The notes beneath the pieces are model-generated. The model was not told where the DNA came from, did not search any database, and was given only the letters and a program-made list of their open reading frames with translations. Both the position numbers and the translations under genes were made by a program. From Anas platyrhynchos (taxonomy: Eukaryota; Chordata; Aves; Anseriformes; Anatidae), in assembly GCF_047663525.1 (NCBI RefSeq), contig NC_092602.1, positions 8,057,501 to 8,121,500 of the forward strand: 64,000 bases of DNA. The letters are read 5' to 3'. How positions within the stretch are numbered: position 1 is the first letter of the stretch; each line of letters begins with the position of its first letter. This document shows positions 1-13,300 of this stretch, piece after piece.

Positions 1-1450
1 AGTATTCCCTTGCATCGTTTATTATTGCCATTCAATTTAATTCCTTCACCAGTGGGAGTAAATCTGGGTTTACCTACTGTTTTAAATAAGATTAATCGGA
101 CAGGAACAGCCTTCTCTGTAAACAAGCTTAACATTTACAGTCTCTTCTTGTAGACCGTCCTTTCCACTCACCCAATCTTATTCACTGTCTATCTCTGGAT
201 ATTTTCAATTTTAAAAAGAAAATACTCACTAGGAGTGGAACAAGGGTACTGTAAACATGGCATTATAGAAATGCATAATTATATTCCATTTTTTCTGAGA
301 CATAAAGGAAAGTATTAAAATGAACACTGGGCATTGTAAGTATTCCCTGGCTATGTCGTCTACAGCAGTAACTGTATTTCTTTACAAATTGCTTTTGTTA
401 TCATAAGATATCCGAACAATACAGGCTATTCTTAGCATTGCTCTTACTTCCATGATTAAAACAGCAGAGGAAAAAAAAATCCTCTATTAATACTGAAATT
501 CCTGTGACTGTAGACATACACGGTGACTAGTCTAAGGTGGTCCAAATTTCAGAAGCTCGTCCTTGTTTTAACCAGCATCTGGAGGACACCATTTATACCT
601 CTGGGGCCTCGTTAACTTCTCAGTAATCTGATATTACACTGAGATGCCGAAGTTTTGCTTACGTGCTGAAGTTGTGCCAAGCCATGCTGCTTTACTGTCT
701 TGGTGAAAATGAGTAAGCTTGTCTCATTAGAGAAATTTTCAGACAGTAAATACACTGCTAGTGTGGGTAGTGGAGCTTCACAATGCGTGTCCTAGGACAT
801 AACCACTATAATTTTCAGATACTATCTCCATTTGCACCCCAGCTACAAATTTCCCAGTGCAATCCATCACCATGCACGGCAGTTCCAGCAGGGCTGCTGG
901 ATGACTGCGCTGTCATGGGTTTTGCCAAGCCTACGTGCTACTGTAAAGTGTACGAAGGCTCAGGACATCTGTTTTTATACTGCTGAACACTTCCCAGCTG
1001 GCACGTTCAAACCCACACAAGACCTGTATAGTCACAGGCCATCTCTGTCAGCGGACAAGCCTCAGGCAATATCCTTGGTCTCTTTCTGAAAGGCTCCCTT
1101 GGCACTAATCCCCACTTGTTCCCTTGTAAGGCTCACTTCTAGCAGGAGACCTTAGCTCAGGATTCACCCATTTTCTATCAGGTAGAACAAGCAGCACTTC
1201 CAAGCTCACAATCTCAGCGTCCTCGGAACTGGTGGGTATGCTCACAGCAGGACCAAAGCCCTCTGGTGGTGCCACCTTGTCTCTGACAACTCTTTCAGAC
1301 ACTAGGCCCCCTCCTCTCCCTCCTCTAAAGCACCTCAGAGCTGTGTAAATACCTTTATAAAGCTCTTTGTTCCCATCCCGGATGTGCTCCTCTGCTCAGA
1401 TCCTAGCACTGCACACATCTGAATAATGATTCCCCTCAAATCCGCCTCCT
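1..1450. other. Upstream non-coding DNA
   Basis: AT-rich intergenic or upstream sequence before the RNF185 CpG island. The short open frames here (up to 85 codons) show no recognisable protein, and I see no exon with convincing splice sites and family similarity. A TTTATT at 18-23 reads as AATAAA on the minus strand, but there is no coding evidence for a minus-strand gene ending there. Confidence 0.6.
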
Positions 1451-1639
1451 TCCTTTCTCTCCCCACCGGTCCAAACGCTGGCTGCGGCTGACGACCTGCA
1501 CTTCTCGCTCTTTTCAGAAGCGGACAGCTGGACGCTGCCCCCGCAGGCTGCCGAGCTGCAATCAAAAGTAGAACAAAACGTCAGAGCAGAAAGCCGACAG
1601 GGAGCCGTGGCGGCTGAGCCCGGGCAGAACGCGGCCCCG

Positions 1640-1874
1640 CTGATGTGAGACCGGCCCGGGGGAGCTGGGGGAGGTCGGGCAGGCGGCACCAACCGCCCCC
1701 TGCCCCCGGGGAGCCCCGGGGGAGCCCCGTGCGGGCGGAACGCGGCCCCGGGGCCCGGCGGGGAGGGGAGGCCGGGCCGGTCCCTTCCGCCGGGGCCGGG
1801 CTTCCGGGCGGTCAGGTGACGGCGGCCGCTGGCAGGGGAGCGGCTCCGCGGCTCGGGGGAGCGGCGGGACCCCG
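1640..1874 (+). other. RNF185: Probable non-coding exon 1 of RNF185
   Basis: The first coding exon begins after a splice acceptor at 7067-7068, so an upstream untranslated exon is required. The best donor in the CpG island is CCCG|GTGAGC, with GT at 1875-1876. The 5' limit given is a guess. Other donors in the island are possible, and only transcript data can choose. Confidence 0.4.
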
Positions 1875-2243
1875 GTGAGCGTGGGCCGGGGGCGGAGGGG
1901 GCGCGGGGAGGTGCGGGGAGGAGAGCCGGGGGCGGCCCGGAGGGGCCGGGCACGGGCAGCGCCGGGAGGCCGGGGCCGCTCCGCCCGCTTTCAACGAGCG
2001 GGGCGGGGGCTCCGGGGGGCTCCGGGGGATAGGGGCAGCCCCGGTGGCGGTGCCGGGGCGCTGCGGGGCAGCCCCGGCGGTGGTCCCGGCGGCCTGCCGT
2101 GTGCCGGCCCCGCTGCCTGACCTCCGGCCCTTGCTGCCGCCGTGGCGGTGTGCTGGGCCCGGGGCCACCCGGCGGCGTTTTCTGGCGAAATTCCCGTGCT
2201 GGGCGGCTTCCCGAGCCTCCCCGGCCGAGCCGAACCCCTCCTG

Positions 2244-2273
2244 CTCCTCCTCCTCCTCCTCCTCCTGCTGCTG
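2244..2273 (+). repeat. (TCC)n / (TGC)n triplet repeat
   Basis: A run of CTC/TCC triplets passing into CTG triplets inside the RNF185 CpG island. It explains the poly-Ser/Leu stretches in spurious open frames here. Confidence 0.85.
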
Positions 2274-2387
2274 CGAGGGGCGCCTGGCGCTGGGCAGGGT
2301 GCGGGGCGGCCGCAGGGACCCGAGCCGCTTCGGGTGCCGGGCTGGGAGCTGCCTGGCGCCCCTCGAACCCAGTTTTAGTGGGTTTCT

Positions 2388-2388
<1 letters not shown>

Positions 2389-2418
<30 letters not shown>
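2389..2418 (+). repeat. Poly(T) tract, 30 nt
   Basis: Uninterrupted T tract at the 3' edge of the RNF185 CpG island. A second tract of 24 T lies at 2541-2564. Neither is preceded by a recognisable retroelement body, so they look like simple expansions or old poly(A) tails. Confidence 0.9.
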
Positions 2419-4079
2419 CACATCGTGATGTTAACGTGGTTAGCCCACGGAGCACTTAATGTTTTACATAACACTCCAAACCAGGAAAATGCTGGGGCAG
2501 TATTACCCAACTGGTTATATCAGTTTGCTTTTTCTCGCTCTTTTTTTTTTTTTTTTTTTTTTTTCCTCCTGTAGACTTTGTGAGGTAAGAGGATAAAATC
2601 TTTGTTTAAGGATTTGTACAATGTTTTCTTGCAGTCTATATTACGCTCCTAGGGAATGGTTAAAGAAAGAGGATTATTGTAGTCACTTCCTTTTTTTGAC
2701 AGCGTGTGACAGTGGCTGGCATTTGTGAGGTACGTTGAATCCTCGGAGCTGCCAAAAGCGCCTTTCAGCTGGGCTCTTACCCTGGAAGCAGCGACTAACA
2801 CAGACCTGTGCTGCAGAATCCCAATTAACGAAATGAGGCCAAGCAAGGGCACATTGGTTTGTAAGGCAAACGGCTGCTCTTGAAAGATCAAGTGATCACA
2901 CGAAGTTGTATGTTGGGAGCACTTTGTGGCAGTACTAAAAAGCAGCTACGTGATGCTGGCCAGCTTCCAGGAAGTGAAAAGATGAAGTTGCAGAAAATGT
3001 TTCTGAGGAGTTAAAATGTAACGTATTTGGTGGACAGAGTAAAAAGGTAGTGAGAGATAAATGGGTATTTAATGATTAACTGTGGGACAGCCATGTAGTT
3101 GTTAACATCTATCTTAAAGTTACTGTCAAGAAGTAAATGTACTTTCTTCCAGGCACTGCCAGCGATTACCAGCTAAGATTATCTGTTACTTCTACTTGAA
3201 GTCCAGACAACTGTAATAGGTTAAGAATCAGATTCTTGTTACACTTATGAGCAGGAGGTATTTATACAAACTCTGAGCAATACTTTTTAGATTTAGCTAG
3301 GATTTCTAATGTTAATATTCCTTGTATTCCAATTTATAGTGTATCTAAAAATGCCATTATCATTGTGGTAATAAGAAAAATGAACTGACATTTTCCTTTC
3401 CATTTGAACAGCAAGAAGTTCAGAAACTAAATCAGAACTTCTTTCAGAAAGGAACTACAGTTGGGACTGTTTCAGTAATTCCAGACAAAATAAGAGCCAT
3501 TGGCAAAGAAATACGGAAAAGTGTCTTTATAGTGGAATTTGAAAACTAACAAGGCACCTCTTATTTCATTGTTATGCATTAGACATTGCAAAAAGAAAGA
3601 AATTCTAGGTTTTATAAATAATCTAGCCAGAGTCCTATCTCTTCACTGGATATTTTTCTTATGGCTCATGAAAGAAGATTAAAAAGTAAATACTTCAAAC
3701 ATTCTAATATTGTAGTGCTGTGAACATATTCTACAACTGTTTCACACTGATGACATCAGCTTCTAATTTACGTTCTCTCTCTGTGTCTTTCTCAGGTTGA
3801 ATTATTGTTCACCTGCTCTGTTTCCAATGGAATTTTTTGTATGCTTTAACTTATGGTGAAGACTCTCCCAGTCTGTCTTGAACAGTTTTTCTTGTATTTT
3901 TAGAGACAGGTCAGTGTATTTTGGCAAATACAGTCACTTTTACTTTGCTGAGTCCAGAAATATGATCTTTTACTCTGTCTATTGTGCTTACATTTTCCTG
4001 GTGTGCAGTTTCTCCCACTAGATTTACAGATTAGTTTTTAAAGTATTTGAGTAAATTTTCTTTCTTATTGCCTGTTAGT

Positions 4080-4132
4080 GAGATTTATATTAGAGATTAT
4101 ATTAGAGATTTATATTAGAGATTTATATTAGA
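4080..4132 (+). repeat. Tandem repeat, 13-bp unit x4
   Basis: Four near-identical copies of AGATTTATATTAG, one of them 12 bp, in RNF185 intron 1. The AT-rich unit suggests slippage. No function is apparent. Confidence 0.85.
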
Positions 4133-7118
4133 CCTTACCTGTTTCCCATGTTTAATTCTTTCACGGAGCAGCTCCCAGCTGTCAGGAAACATTCAGGTCC
4201 CAGTGTGCCACCTGATTCTTGGAGGTCTGCTTTCACCAGCTCTGTTCAGCCACACGTACTCTTTACACAGCTCTGTGGGATTCATGCGGGATCCCTAAAC
4301 ATGTAACTTTCCTTACACATCTTCTTTGACTTCCACCAGACTTTGCCAGTTTAGGAAGACTATTGAGGATGTTTTTTTTTTGTTTCTTAACCACTCGTCT
4401 ATTGCCACTCTTGGTCTCCTGATGTAGTCAGTGTCAGTGATTCAGTCACTTTCAGAGCAGCCTGTTGGGATATCACAGAGGTGATGATTAAAATGCTAAT
4501 TAAAAGCCATTTATACTAGTTGTTTATTTCAAAGATACTATTTTCCTATAAATATCTAGAGAGCAAAGAAATAAAGAAAAAGAGAAAAGTTTTGAGTGCT
4601 TGTAGTTAAATAACAGGTGATTTTTGTATTTTTTCATTTGTTTTGCTTGCAACTCATCGTGCCTGTAGTGTTAATTTGGACACCTGATCAAGGGCAAAGG
4701 TTTAGCAAACTGCACTGGCATCTGTCCAGTCAGTCCTCTCTAAATTCTGTTAACTTAGCTCCTAAAGTTTTAAGATAGCCCAGTGCACTCAGTCTTCCTC
4801 CTGAGCTCTCTGTTGAACAGCAAATAGGGTCTGCTTGGCCTGTTTGTTTGTTTGCCTCCACCCCCCCTCCCAATTTTGTCTTGGAGTTTAAGTGGCTCAA
4901 GTGCTATTTCAACAATTTTGAGCTTGTCCTACATCTGGAGCAAGTTGAATTTGCAGTTGAACTTTTGCTTTAGGATTCACAGATGACACTCACAAGTGAC
5001 ACGATACACAATTATCAAATGTACATTTTAGTCATTGGATGCTGTTTCATGCTTGCATCTCTGTAAATGTCCAGCGTGCTTTGCAGATCAACAGCCACGG
5101 ACAGCGCTTGCTATGGACCTAGTTATGTTAAGCCATATTCCACAGAGAAGAATAAAGGATCATGAAGGCTTTCCAGAATAACATTGTTCATTTTTATTGT
5201 TACATTTTGATACATTTTTGATATTTTAAATTGTTTAAATCCTAATAGGTCATTAGGCCCATTCAGCCTATGGAGAAAGAATTAAGAGAGGATTCCAGTA
5301 CAAAGTAAAAATGACCTTCCGAGAGAGTAGATTCAGTGCCTGTCACGTTATATCATTTTAATCTTTCTTCTGTCTCAGCCACCTTTATTCCATTGCATTA
5401 ATTATACTTACGTGGATTTCTCTATCATGCGTCTTCATAAGTTGCTGATTTCTTTTCATTTTTCGTAGTTACTGAAGGCTGTTTTATTTTTTTGTTTGGT
5501 TTAGTTTTCTAAGCAGGTGTTTGTGAAGATAAAGTGTTTTTTTAATGATTCTTCATATTTCTGGGGTTAAATATATGAAATTTGATTTGGAGAAAAGAAC
5601 TTTGCTTCCCGCATTGGATTTAGGGACATGTAAGTTAATTTATTTGCCTCCTGCACATGTTTACCTTATATTATATGGTTAGATACGAGAGCCAAGCATC
5701 TCTTATACTTGTTCCATAAAATGATGCCAGCATTTTTTACAATGTGTTGTAGTTTCCTTAACTCCCTAAAACTAAGGAGACTTTTTTTTCTTAATGTTGA
5801 TATTAATTTCTAGCACACTTGTATTGGTCTGAGCCGATAAGCTTTCAAACATCACTGAAGAAGATAGGTTGATGCTACTAAAGATTTTGGTAGTAAGGAT
5901 GTGTGAAAACTCAGCTTGTTTAGCGCGTAGTTTGTGGGCTGGCAGTGTTTCCATCTGCCTTGAACTAACATGAATTTTAATCTTGTACAATGAACTACCT
6001 TGCTGCTGAGTGTAAATGAGGTCATAGTGTGAAATGCTAAGAGTCAGCAGTGTTGAAAGCAGTGTATGTTGAAGTACAGCATCTGTGAATACTGAGCTGC
6101 CCTTCTGGGACACTGTGTGAAATGATGTAACTAAGTGAAAAGCTCTACAGAAATAAATTTCATCTCTCTTGCTGTAACTTAGTATCATTGCTGCAGTACT
6201 TCTGTGACGCTCAAGTACGATGCTTTACTCGATGTTCTCTTGCCCGCACAGTTGGATTATATTTTATGAAAAAGCTTTTGAGAATAACAGCTAGAGATGC
6301 TGAGGTTTTATTTTGCTCCCCCACACCTGTGCTTCAGCACTGCTACAAAGACAGAACACTGAGGAAGCTTTTAAAGCTTGTGGGGTAAGTTTGCAAGTAA
6401 ATCAGCTTCTGAAAAATTTAGGGTGGGCTTTTCACATGCTTAACTGCACTTGCAAAAGGTTCAGATAGTCACCTGGTTATTTCTCTCAACCTTTTCTAGA
6501 TACTCATATCCCTGCAACAGCAGCATGATAACGGATTTATAAAAAGCACAGTGGATTTTTTTAAACATTTTTGTTTTGGTTAAATAATTTTTGTAACTGC
6601 TTAAACTGTCTCTAGTTCCTATATTTAAGTCTTGAAATAGTAAAAGTGTTTCTGGAAATGTAAATGTCTTCTGCTGAATCTCAGAGTTTCAAGTACTATG
6701 GAATTTGTGTATCGAGGAATTAGACTGGAGAGGTTGTTGCTGCTGAAATAAGTTATCGTTGTATTTATCAAAGAAGATCATGAGAGTTGAAAGCATGTTA
6801 GCAGCACATTTAAGCTTAGCACTTAGAAATGTTTGATAGTTTGAAAGTATGACTAGGTGAGCTCATCTTTCTCACAGCAAGTGGTGTTAAAAGCCAGGTT
6901 GTACTAAAGGGCGAAGTTATCTCTTGGATATGTTAAACTAAAACCATCAACAGGAGGATTCAGGTGCTTCTTAGGTAAATCACTGCCAGTTTGTAAAAGG
7001 TCAAGAATACAATGCTGTAATGCCAATAATGTGTGTGTTTTTTTTTTTTTTCCCTTTCTCATTTTTAGGATTCCAACAGGAAAATTTTCTTGGTCTTGTA
7101 TCTGTGCAGCTCCTAAGG

Positions 7119-7300
7119 ATGGCAAGTAAAGGACCCACAACTTCCACATCAACAAAGAGCTCCAGTACTGGAGGGACCAGTGGCAGCAGTAGCAGTAATG
7201 GTGCTGGGGAAAATACGAATCAGGACAACACTTTTGAATGTAACATCTGTTTAGACACTGCCAAGGATGCAGTTATCAGCTTGTGTGGACATCTCTTCTG
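7119..7300 (+). CDS. RNF185: RNF185 coding exon 1 (residues 1-60 and part of C61)
   Basis: The exon begins at 7069 after a T-rich tract and TTTTTAG, with 50 nt of 5'UTR before the ATG. It encodes the Ser/Thr-rich tail and RING ligands C41 to H58. It stops after two bases of the C61 codon at the donor TG|GTAAGT. Confidence 0.95.
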
Positions 7301-10300
7301 GTAAGTACTTCAAGTCCCCACAGATAAACCAGATCACCGTGCACCTCTATGATCATGTAAAAGCATATTTTTCTTTTTTTTTTTTTTTTTTTAATAATTC
7401 TAAATGTCAAATAAAAATCTGTTTGTCTTAAGCTGAATAAGGACCATGTCTTTGGGTTAGAAGCAGTTTGCATCTTAAACCTTCTGGATTATTTTGTAAA
7501 AGCAAACAAACGAGGAAACCTCCTTAGACAGTTCAATGTTGATTAGTTGTGTTGTTTAATCAGTGCTGCCTGGTCCAGCATAGTTATCTTGTTCCTATCT
7601 AAATTCTTTCTAACCTCTGCATACCTAAAACTACATCTGAAAGCAGTTATTTTTTTATTCTTAAAAAACATGCTTTTACATGTGATCTAATTCTCTTTAC
7701 CCATGGTATGCAGTTGTAATTACTAAATTTTCAGTTCTTTGATTTGATTTGGTTATGTATTGCACAAGTATGTTAAGCATGTCACATTTATTTAAGTAGC
7801 TTGGTCAATCCTTATGTAGGATTGACATGTCCAGATGTGTTGGGTTTTTTGTTTGGTTTATAGCGGAAGCTAAATTGTGCTTATTAATAAGGAGGCCTAA
7901 AAGAGCACTTCTATCTGCTAGTGTATGTAACGTCTAAAGGTACGGATTTTTAATTTAAAGGAGATAGAAAATCACATCATGATGACGTAGAAGTTATTGC
8001 AATAATTTTATCTTAATATCGCAAAAGGATTTGAAAAACTGGAACTGTAAAAAGTAACACTTATCTTGTTCAAATAATGTTGGAAAGACTGTTTTGAGAG
8101 CAGATGGCTATTCAGCATTTTTATCTTGTAGTTTTCTTGTTTGCCTTCAATGTTGAGTTGCCACATTAATTTAACCTTAGGAGTAGTACTGTGTAATGGA
8201 GATTTCTCTGTCTTGAGAAACCTGGTCTGATCTCACAGCTGACCCTGTCCTAAGCAACAGACTGCACTAGAGGCTGCCTGAGATCTGTCCCTTCCAGCCT
8301 GAATTATCCCATAATTCTATGAATGTGCCCAGTGTTTTAGCTAAATGTCTCTTGCATGACTTCTGGTAAGGTCCTGGAGTCTCATTACTGGAATTTTTCT
8401 AATTTGCATATTAGCTCAGGGATACCTTCCATGGGATCAGTAGGGAAAATCCACAGTAAACACCAGAAGATTAATTGTATCTCTCTAAAGAGTCCCCCAC
8501 TGTATGGGGCTTTGGTATAGATGAGGATGCAGGAATCAAAGGCGATACGGAGAGAATCATGTTAGCAACATATTTAGATTGCATAACCTGAAAGGACCAG
8601 TGGAGATCAGGCTTGGGCTGTGCTTTCAAAAATTGTTTTAATGGGAGGTTATGGAACTGGCCCAGCTGGATTCCAGGGTTCTGTTGTCTGTAAGCTGTGC
8701 TATCCATGGTACGCTTCATATGTTTGTCAGATCGAGTTGCCAGTAACTAATTCTGTTTTTCCCTTTTTTCTTCTCTGTGAACAAATTGTCCTGGGAATGC
8801 TCACAGTTGGCCTTGTTTACACCAGGTAAGACAGGTTTCCTTTTACTCCGTCTTTCATCAGCTCCAATGACTCAATAAAGCCCTCGGTTCTCTGGAGTAT
8901 CCCCCTCTTCAAATGTGCTTCTTTCTCTCCAGGGCAACTGCAGCGTGCTAATGCAACTTCATGCGCAACAACTTGCAATCGAGTCTTTTAGAAAAAAGAA
9001 AACTTAGATTCTATTCTGCTTACCTCTGACTTTTCATGTTATTAACCACTGGACATTTGTGGTTTTGTTAGGAGAATTACTGTAGACTGTTTACAGAAGT
9101 GTAGTTCACAGGCTTAAATGCTAAGTGCACTTGTTGCATATGTAGTGTTGCACATTGTGGTACCATTATAAGAAAGGAAGATGACAGGAAAGTACCTGTG
9201 CTAGCCTTTGGCCTGTGAGGAACTGTTGGTACTGTTTATTTCATAACATTTTCTCCAGTGCCATTCTGAATCTGTATGCATCAGCAAATAGATCATAGCA
9301 GATAGGCAAACTGCCAACACTTCAAGAGTACTTGGCATTTAGTATAATGTTTTCCACTGTGGCTTTCTGAGAAGTTGCTAAATCTCTCTGCCTGGATGCA
9401 AGTTAGGTTTGCATGTTGTTGTTTCCATGGTCTTTTACTAGTTTTCTCATAATTTCCTTCTGTTCTTTTTTTTTTTTTTTTTTTTTTTTTAAGTGGCTAG
9501 AAACCAGGCCGAACAGACAAGTATGCCCTGTGTGCAAAGCAGGAATCAGTCGAGATAAAGTTATTCCTCTGTACGGAAGAGGCAGCACTGGACAACAGGA
9601 CCCCAGGTAATGAACCCAAATACAACTATTTGTGTGAAAACTACCAGGGTTTAAGGTAAAACTACTGAAGTGTTTGATTCACAATGTGAGATACGTTGCC
9701 AAAAGATGGACAGAACATTCAACTCTGCCAAATATTTCTGGCCCTTTCAGGGCTTGGGTCTACAGACCTTACTTCTTGTTCAACTGGCAATTTGTTTTAA
9801 TTTGAATTGAGTGTTAATTATCAGTTATAAATGGTAGGTTGCATGGAATTATGTTATCTGACTGGAGAAGCTTATATCAAATGTTCATGGCCTTCACTGG
9901 TCCTCATTTTCCAGCCTTTGCAATGGAATATTTTATTACTCAGAAGTGCAATATCTTAGGTTAAGGATGTGATCCTGAAAGTTCACGTCGCTAGTTGGTC
10001 TAGTTGGTCACACACTACCTCCAGCTTTGCTGCAGTACGGCCCTGTGAGAGTGTGCTCCATGTTTGTTCTTATTAGTCAGGCTATTGCAGATACTGTTGT
10101 CATGCATCCTTGCACTTGAGCTAATTCCACAACTTCCTGCAGAGAGAAAACTCCGCCACGACCCCAAGGACAGAGACCTGAACCAGAGAACAGAGGGGTA
10201 AGTGGGGAAAAAAAAAGACTTTGAGCAATCAGGTTGTTTTTACTGAGGTGATATTTTTCATCTTGGAGGACACAGTGTGTGCATAAAGTCCTGTATGATG

Positions 10301-13300
10301 GTCCTGCAGAGATCACCAGAGGTTGTTAGTGAGTAACTGACAGCTGCAATGTGGCAGAAAATTCCATTCGCGTAGTACTCTTTAGCATCCTAAAGAATGG
10401 ACTAAGTTCAATTGCACTTGAAGTGGGATCTGTGGTTTGTTGAGGAGATTGCAGAGTGAACTTAAACAGCAGCTGGCATATGGTGAAGACATAGGAGTGA
10501 GGCAGTAGGACAGACCACAGTGTTTTCTAGCATGATGACAGTGACCTGATGAAACAATTGCCTATTTCCGTGTAACTCAGCCTAGGGTCCTCAGAGAGCA
10601 TGTACCTCACGATTCAAGCAAACAACTCCGCTGGGTGTGATTAAGGAACATCTTAGTTGTTCTCTCTCGCCAGGGAGTTGCTTTCTTATTAAATCATTTG
10701 CTGTGCTTGGTTCGACTTTTTTGCTGATGCTGCAGGAAGTCAGTAGAGTCTGGTATGAAGACAGCAGTAGCAATGCTGCTTTCTTATTTCCTACAAAGGT
10801 AGGACTTGCCATGCAAGGTACTTTGCTGTCCCTTTTAGATAGTGACAGAACACTTGACAAGAGTTGTGGTCAAGACTTAACTCATCAAATCTTATCATCA
10901 ATCTCATCAAATACTTATCAGCCCAGAAATGTCTAGCTTTTATTATATGAGTGAAATCCTAATGGTTCTCCACTGTTTGAAAAACCACTCTGGCCTATCA
11001 TCTCCAGAATTGAAATCACTGTTTTAATTCTGAAACCAGAGGACGGGTTTCCAGATTATAAAAGATAAAACTGTGAGTTGTCCAGTTGTCAAACATGACA
11101 TAACTACTTGGATTTGTATACAGTTGGTTCCCAAATAATACACCACTTTTATACAGCAGGATTCATCTTAATTCAGAACACTTACCTTTTGATTTGACAT
11201 GGAATTTTAGTCTGGAGCTTCTGGGATCAATGTTGTTGCACTGTAAATCTTCCTTTTTATTTATTTTTTTCCCCTCTTTTATCCATATCTTGCATTCCTG
11301 TCCCAGATGACTTTATATGGCATCTCAGTTAGAACCTTGGTGTGGCGGTGTGTTTTGTTTTGTTTTTTGATACTGTTCTTATTTACAATGATCTTTGCAT
11401 CCCACTTGCATTTTTTTTTTACATAATGTTTAGACGATGCACGTGTATCAGAAAAATCAATGCAGTTTATTTTTCACAATATCTTTCTTATAGCTATATG
11501 ATTAATAGCTATTAATACAGAATTATTGATAGAGTTTTAAAATGTTTCAAAAAGAATTGGTAATGTTGATTTTTTGATACATTGATGCATATATCAGACC
11601 TGTGCGGTGTCAAGAGTTGGACTTGATGATCCTTAAGGGTCCCTTCCAACTCAGGATATTCTATGATTCTATGATTCTATATATACACATTATACTGTTT
11701 TAAATTGAGAAATTATAGAAACACTTCTGCTACTTTGCAGCCTTCAAGCAAGAAGTGTGATTCCTACTTCTCATCTTCTCAAACTCTTAGGTGCCTGTGG
11801 CAAGTTTGCTACTGTGTAAAACACTTTACCCATGAGAACTTGGGAAGTATTTAACAATAGCGGAAGACTGAAAGTTGCCAGGCTGCATGATACCCCTTCA
11901 GCCTTAAGAAAGCCAGTGAGAGGGAACATCTGCACTTCTGTAAAATATTTTGAAATAGGCTTTAAATTATTTGTACCTTTTTCTCCTCTTCCATTGTTTT
12001 GTTCTCTGCAGGGATTCCAGGGCTTTGGGTTTGGGGATGGTGGCTTCCAAATGTCATTCGGAATTGGGGCATTTCCCTTTGGTATATTTGCCACAGCGTT
12101 CAACATAAACGATGGGCGACCTCCTCCAGGTACCGTGCATCCTATCTTCTCAGAGGGTCCTATCACAAACAGATTTTTTACAAACTCCTTCGTAACTTGG
12201 ACAAATAGCCTGTTAAATGACAAACATTAATGGTAAAGTAAATCAGTACTGTATAGAGAAACAGAGGATGAGGGGAAAATGCCCAGTGGAGAAAGGCAGT
12301 TTACTTCTTACATGTTTTGTATGAGGGCTTATATAACAAGCAAGTTTGTCACTTCTGTATGATTTGCTGGATGCCCAGTTGAGAGGCTAGAATGAGGGAG
12401 CGACAGTGACGCTGGTGACTTTCCCCTTTAATTCTGAAAAATGAGGCAAGTTGGACTTGAGTTTCTAGTAAAAAAGAGTCCATAGAGGTGTATGGAGGAG
12501 TGTTTTGAAATACATAAAAGGTGAAAATGAAAAAAATTAAACTGATGCTTTTAGCCACAACAGAATGAAAGCGAAGATTGATCCTTTTTTCAGAAACTTA
12601 CTTCAGAGACAGTCAGCTGTATTCCACAAGAAATAAATTTATGGTGAAATTACTTCACTGTTTTTAATTAAGGAAAAACAGCCAATTATTTCAACTAGTG
12701 TTGCCTCTCTAAAAATTAAGTAATCCCTAGAAAACCCCCCTTCCCATCTGGGCTGTAGACAAACTGAGTCTACCTGTTTTGAAAGAGAAAACCTACTGCC
12801 CAGGGTTTTCTGGACTTCCTCCGTGAAAGGTTCTGCCTGGCAGATTTTCCATGTGCCATACGGCCCAGGAATAGTAAGAACTGGCAGCATATTCTTCATG
12901 TGACACCTGTGTTGTCTGTCAGTCAGATGAACTTGCCTATTAACTGCACTTCATTCTCCACTGAAAATTTGTGTGGAGATGTGACAGAGCAAAGAAACAT
13001 GAATGTATGTATGCTGCTGTAACAGCCATTGTTTCACAAACCCCTTTATCTGCTTTTCATCTGTGGTCTCAGTTCAGCAGTTCCAGAAAGGCACGTCTTG
13101 AGCTTTAAGCTTGTGTGCTTCTCCTTAGTTCTCTTAGTCAAGCGTACACATGCAGCCTTGTTTTACTGTTTGCTTATTCAGAGAGATTTCACCTCAAGAG
13201 GAAGGAGCGCTCAGGCAGAGGTGGTAAGGCTCCTTAGGAGGGAGACACCTGGCAGCAGTGAAGTTAGCTCAGCGCTGTCCCCAGAAGTTCTCAGCACAGC

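Larger units (their letters stand above)
1480..2380 (+). promoter_or_regulatory. RNF185: CpG-island promoter of RNF185
   Basis: A sharp block of very GC-rich, CpG-dense sequence in an otherwise AT-rich surround, placed 5 kb upstream of the first RNF185 coding exon. It contains many GC boxes and G-runs, with no obvious TATA box. This is the standard layout of a housekeeping vertebrate promoter. A (TCC)n run at 2244-2273 and a 30-nt T tract at 2389-2418 close the island on its 3' side. The transcription start itself is not visible. Confidence 0.8.
1875..7068 (+). other. RNF185: RNF185 intron 1 (predicted)
   Basis: About 5.2 kb of mostly AT-rich sequence between the presumed untranslated exon and the acceptor ATTTTTAG at 7061-7068. 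It contains two long T tracts (2389-2418 and 2541-2564) and a small tandem repeat at 4080-4132. No coding exon was recognised. Confidence 0.5.

Noticed and set aside
1396-2421. 341-codon open frame on the minus strand across the RNF185 CpG island
   Set aside because: It starts in lysines from a 30-nt T tract and continues as a Pro/Arg/Ala-rich string set by GC composition, with no recognisable domain. It overlaps the promoter.
2044-2574. 176-codon plus-strand open frame in the same island
   Set aside because: Low-complexity Ser/Cys and poly-Phe stretches come from TCC and T repeats. No family resemblance.
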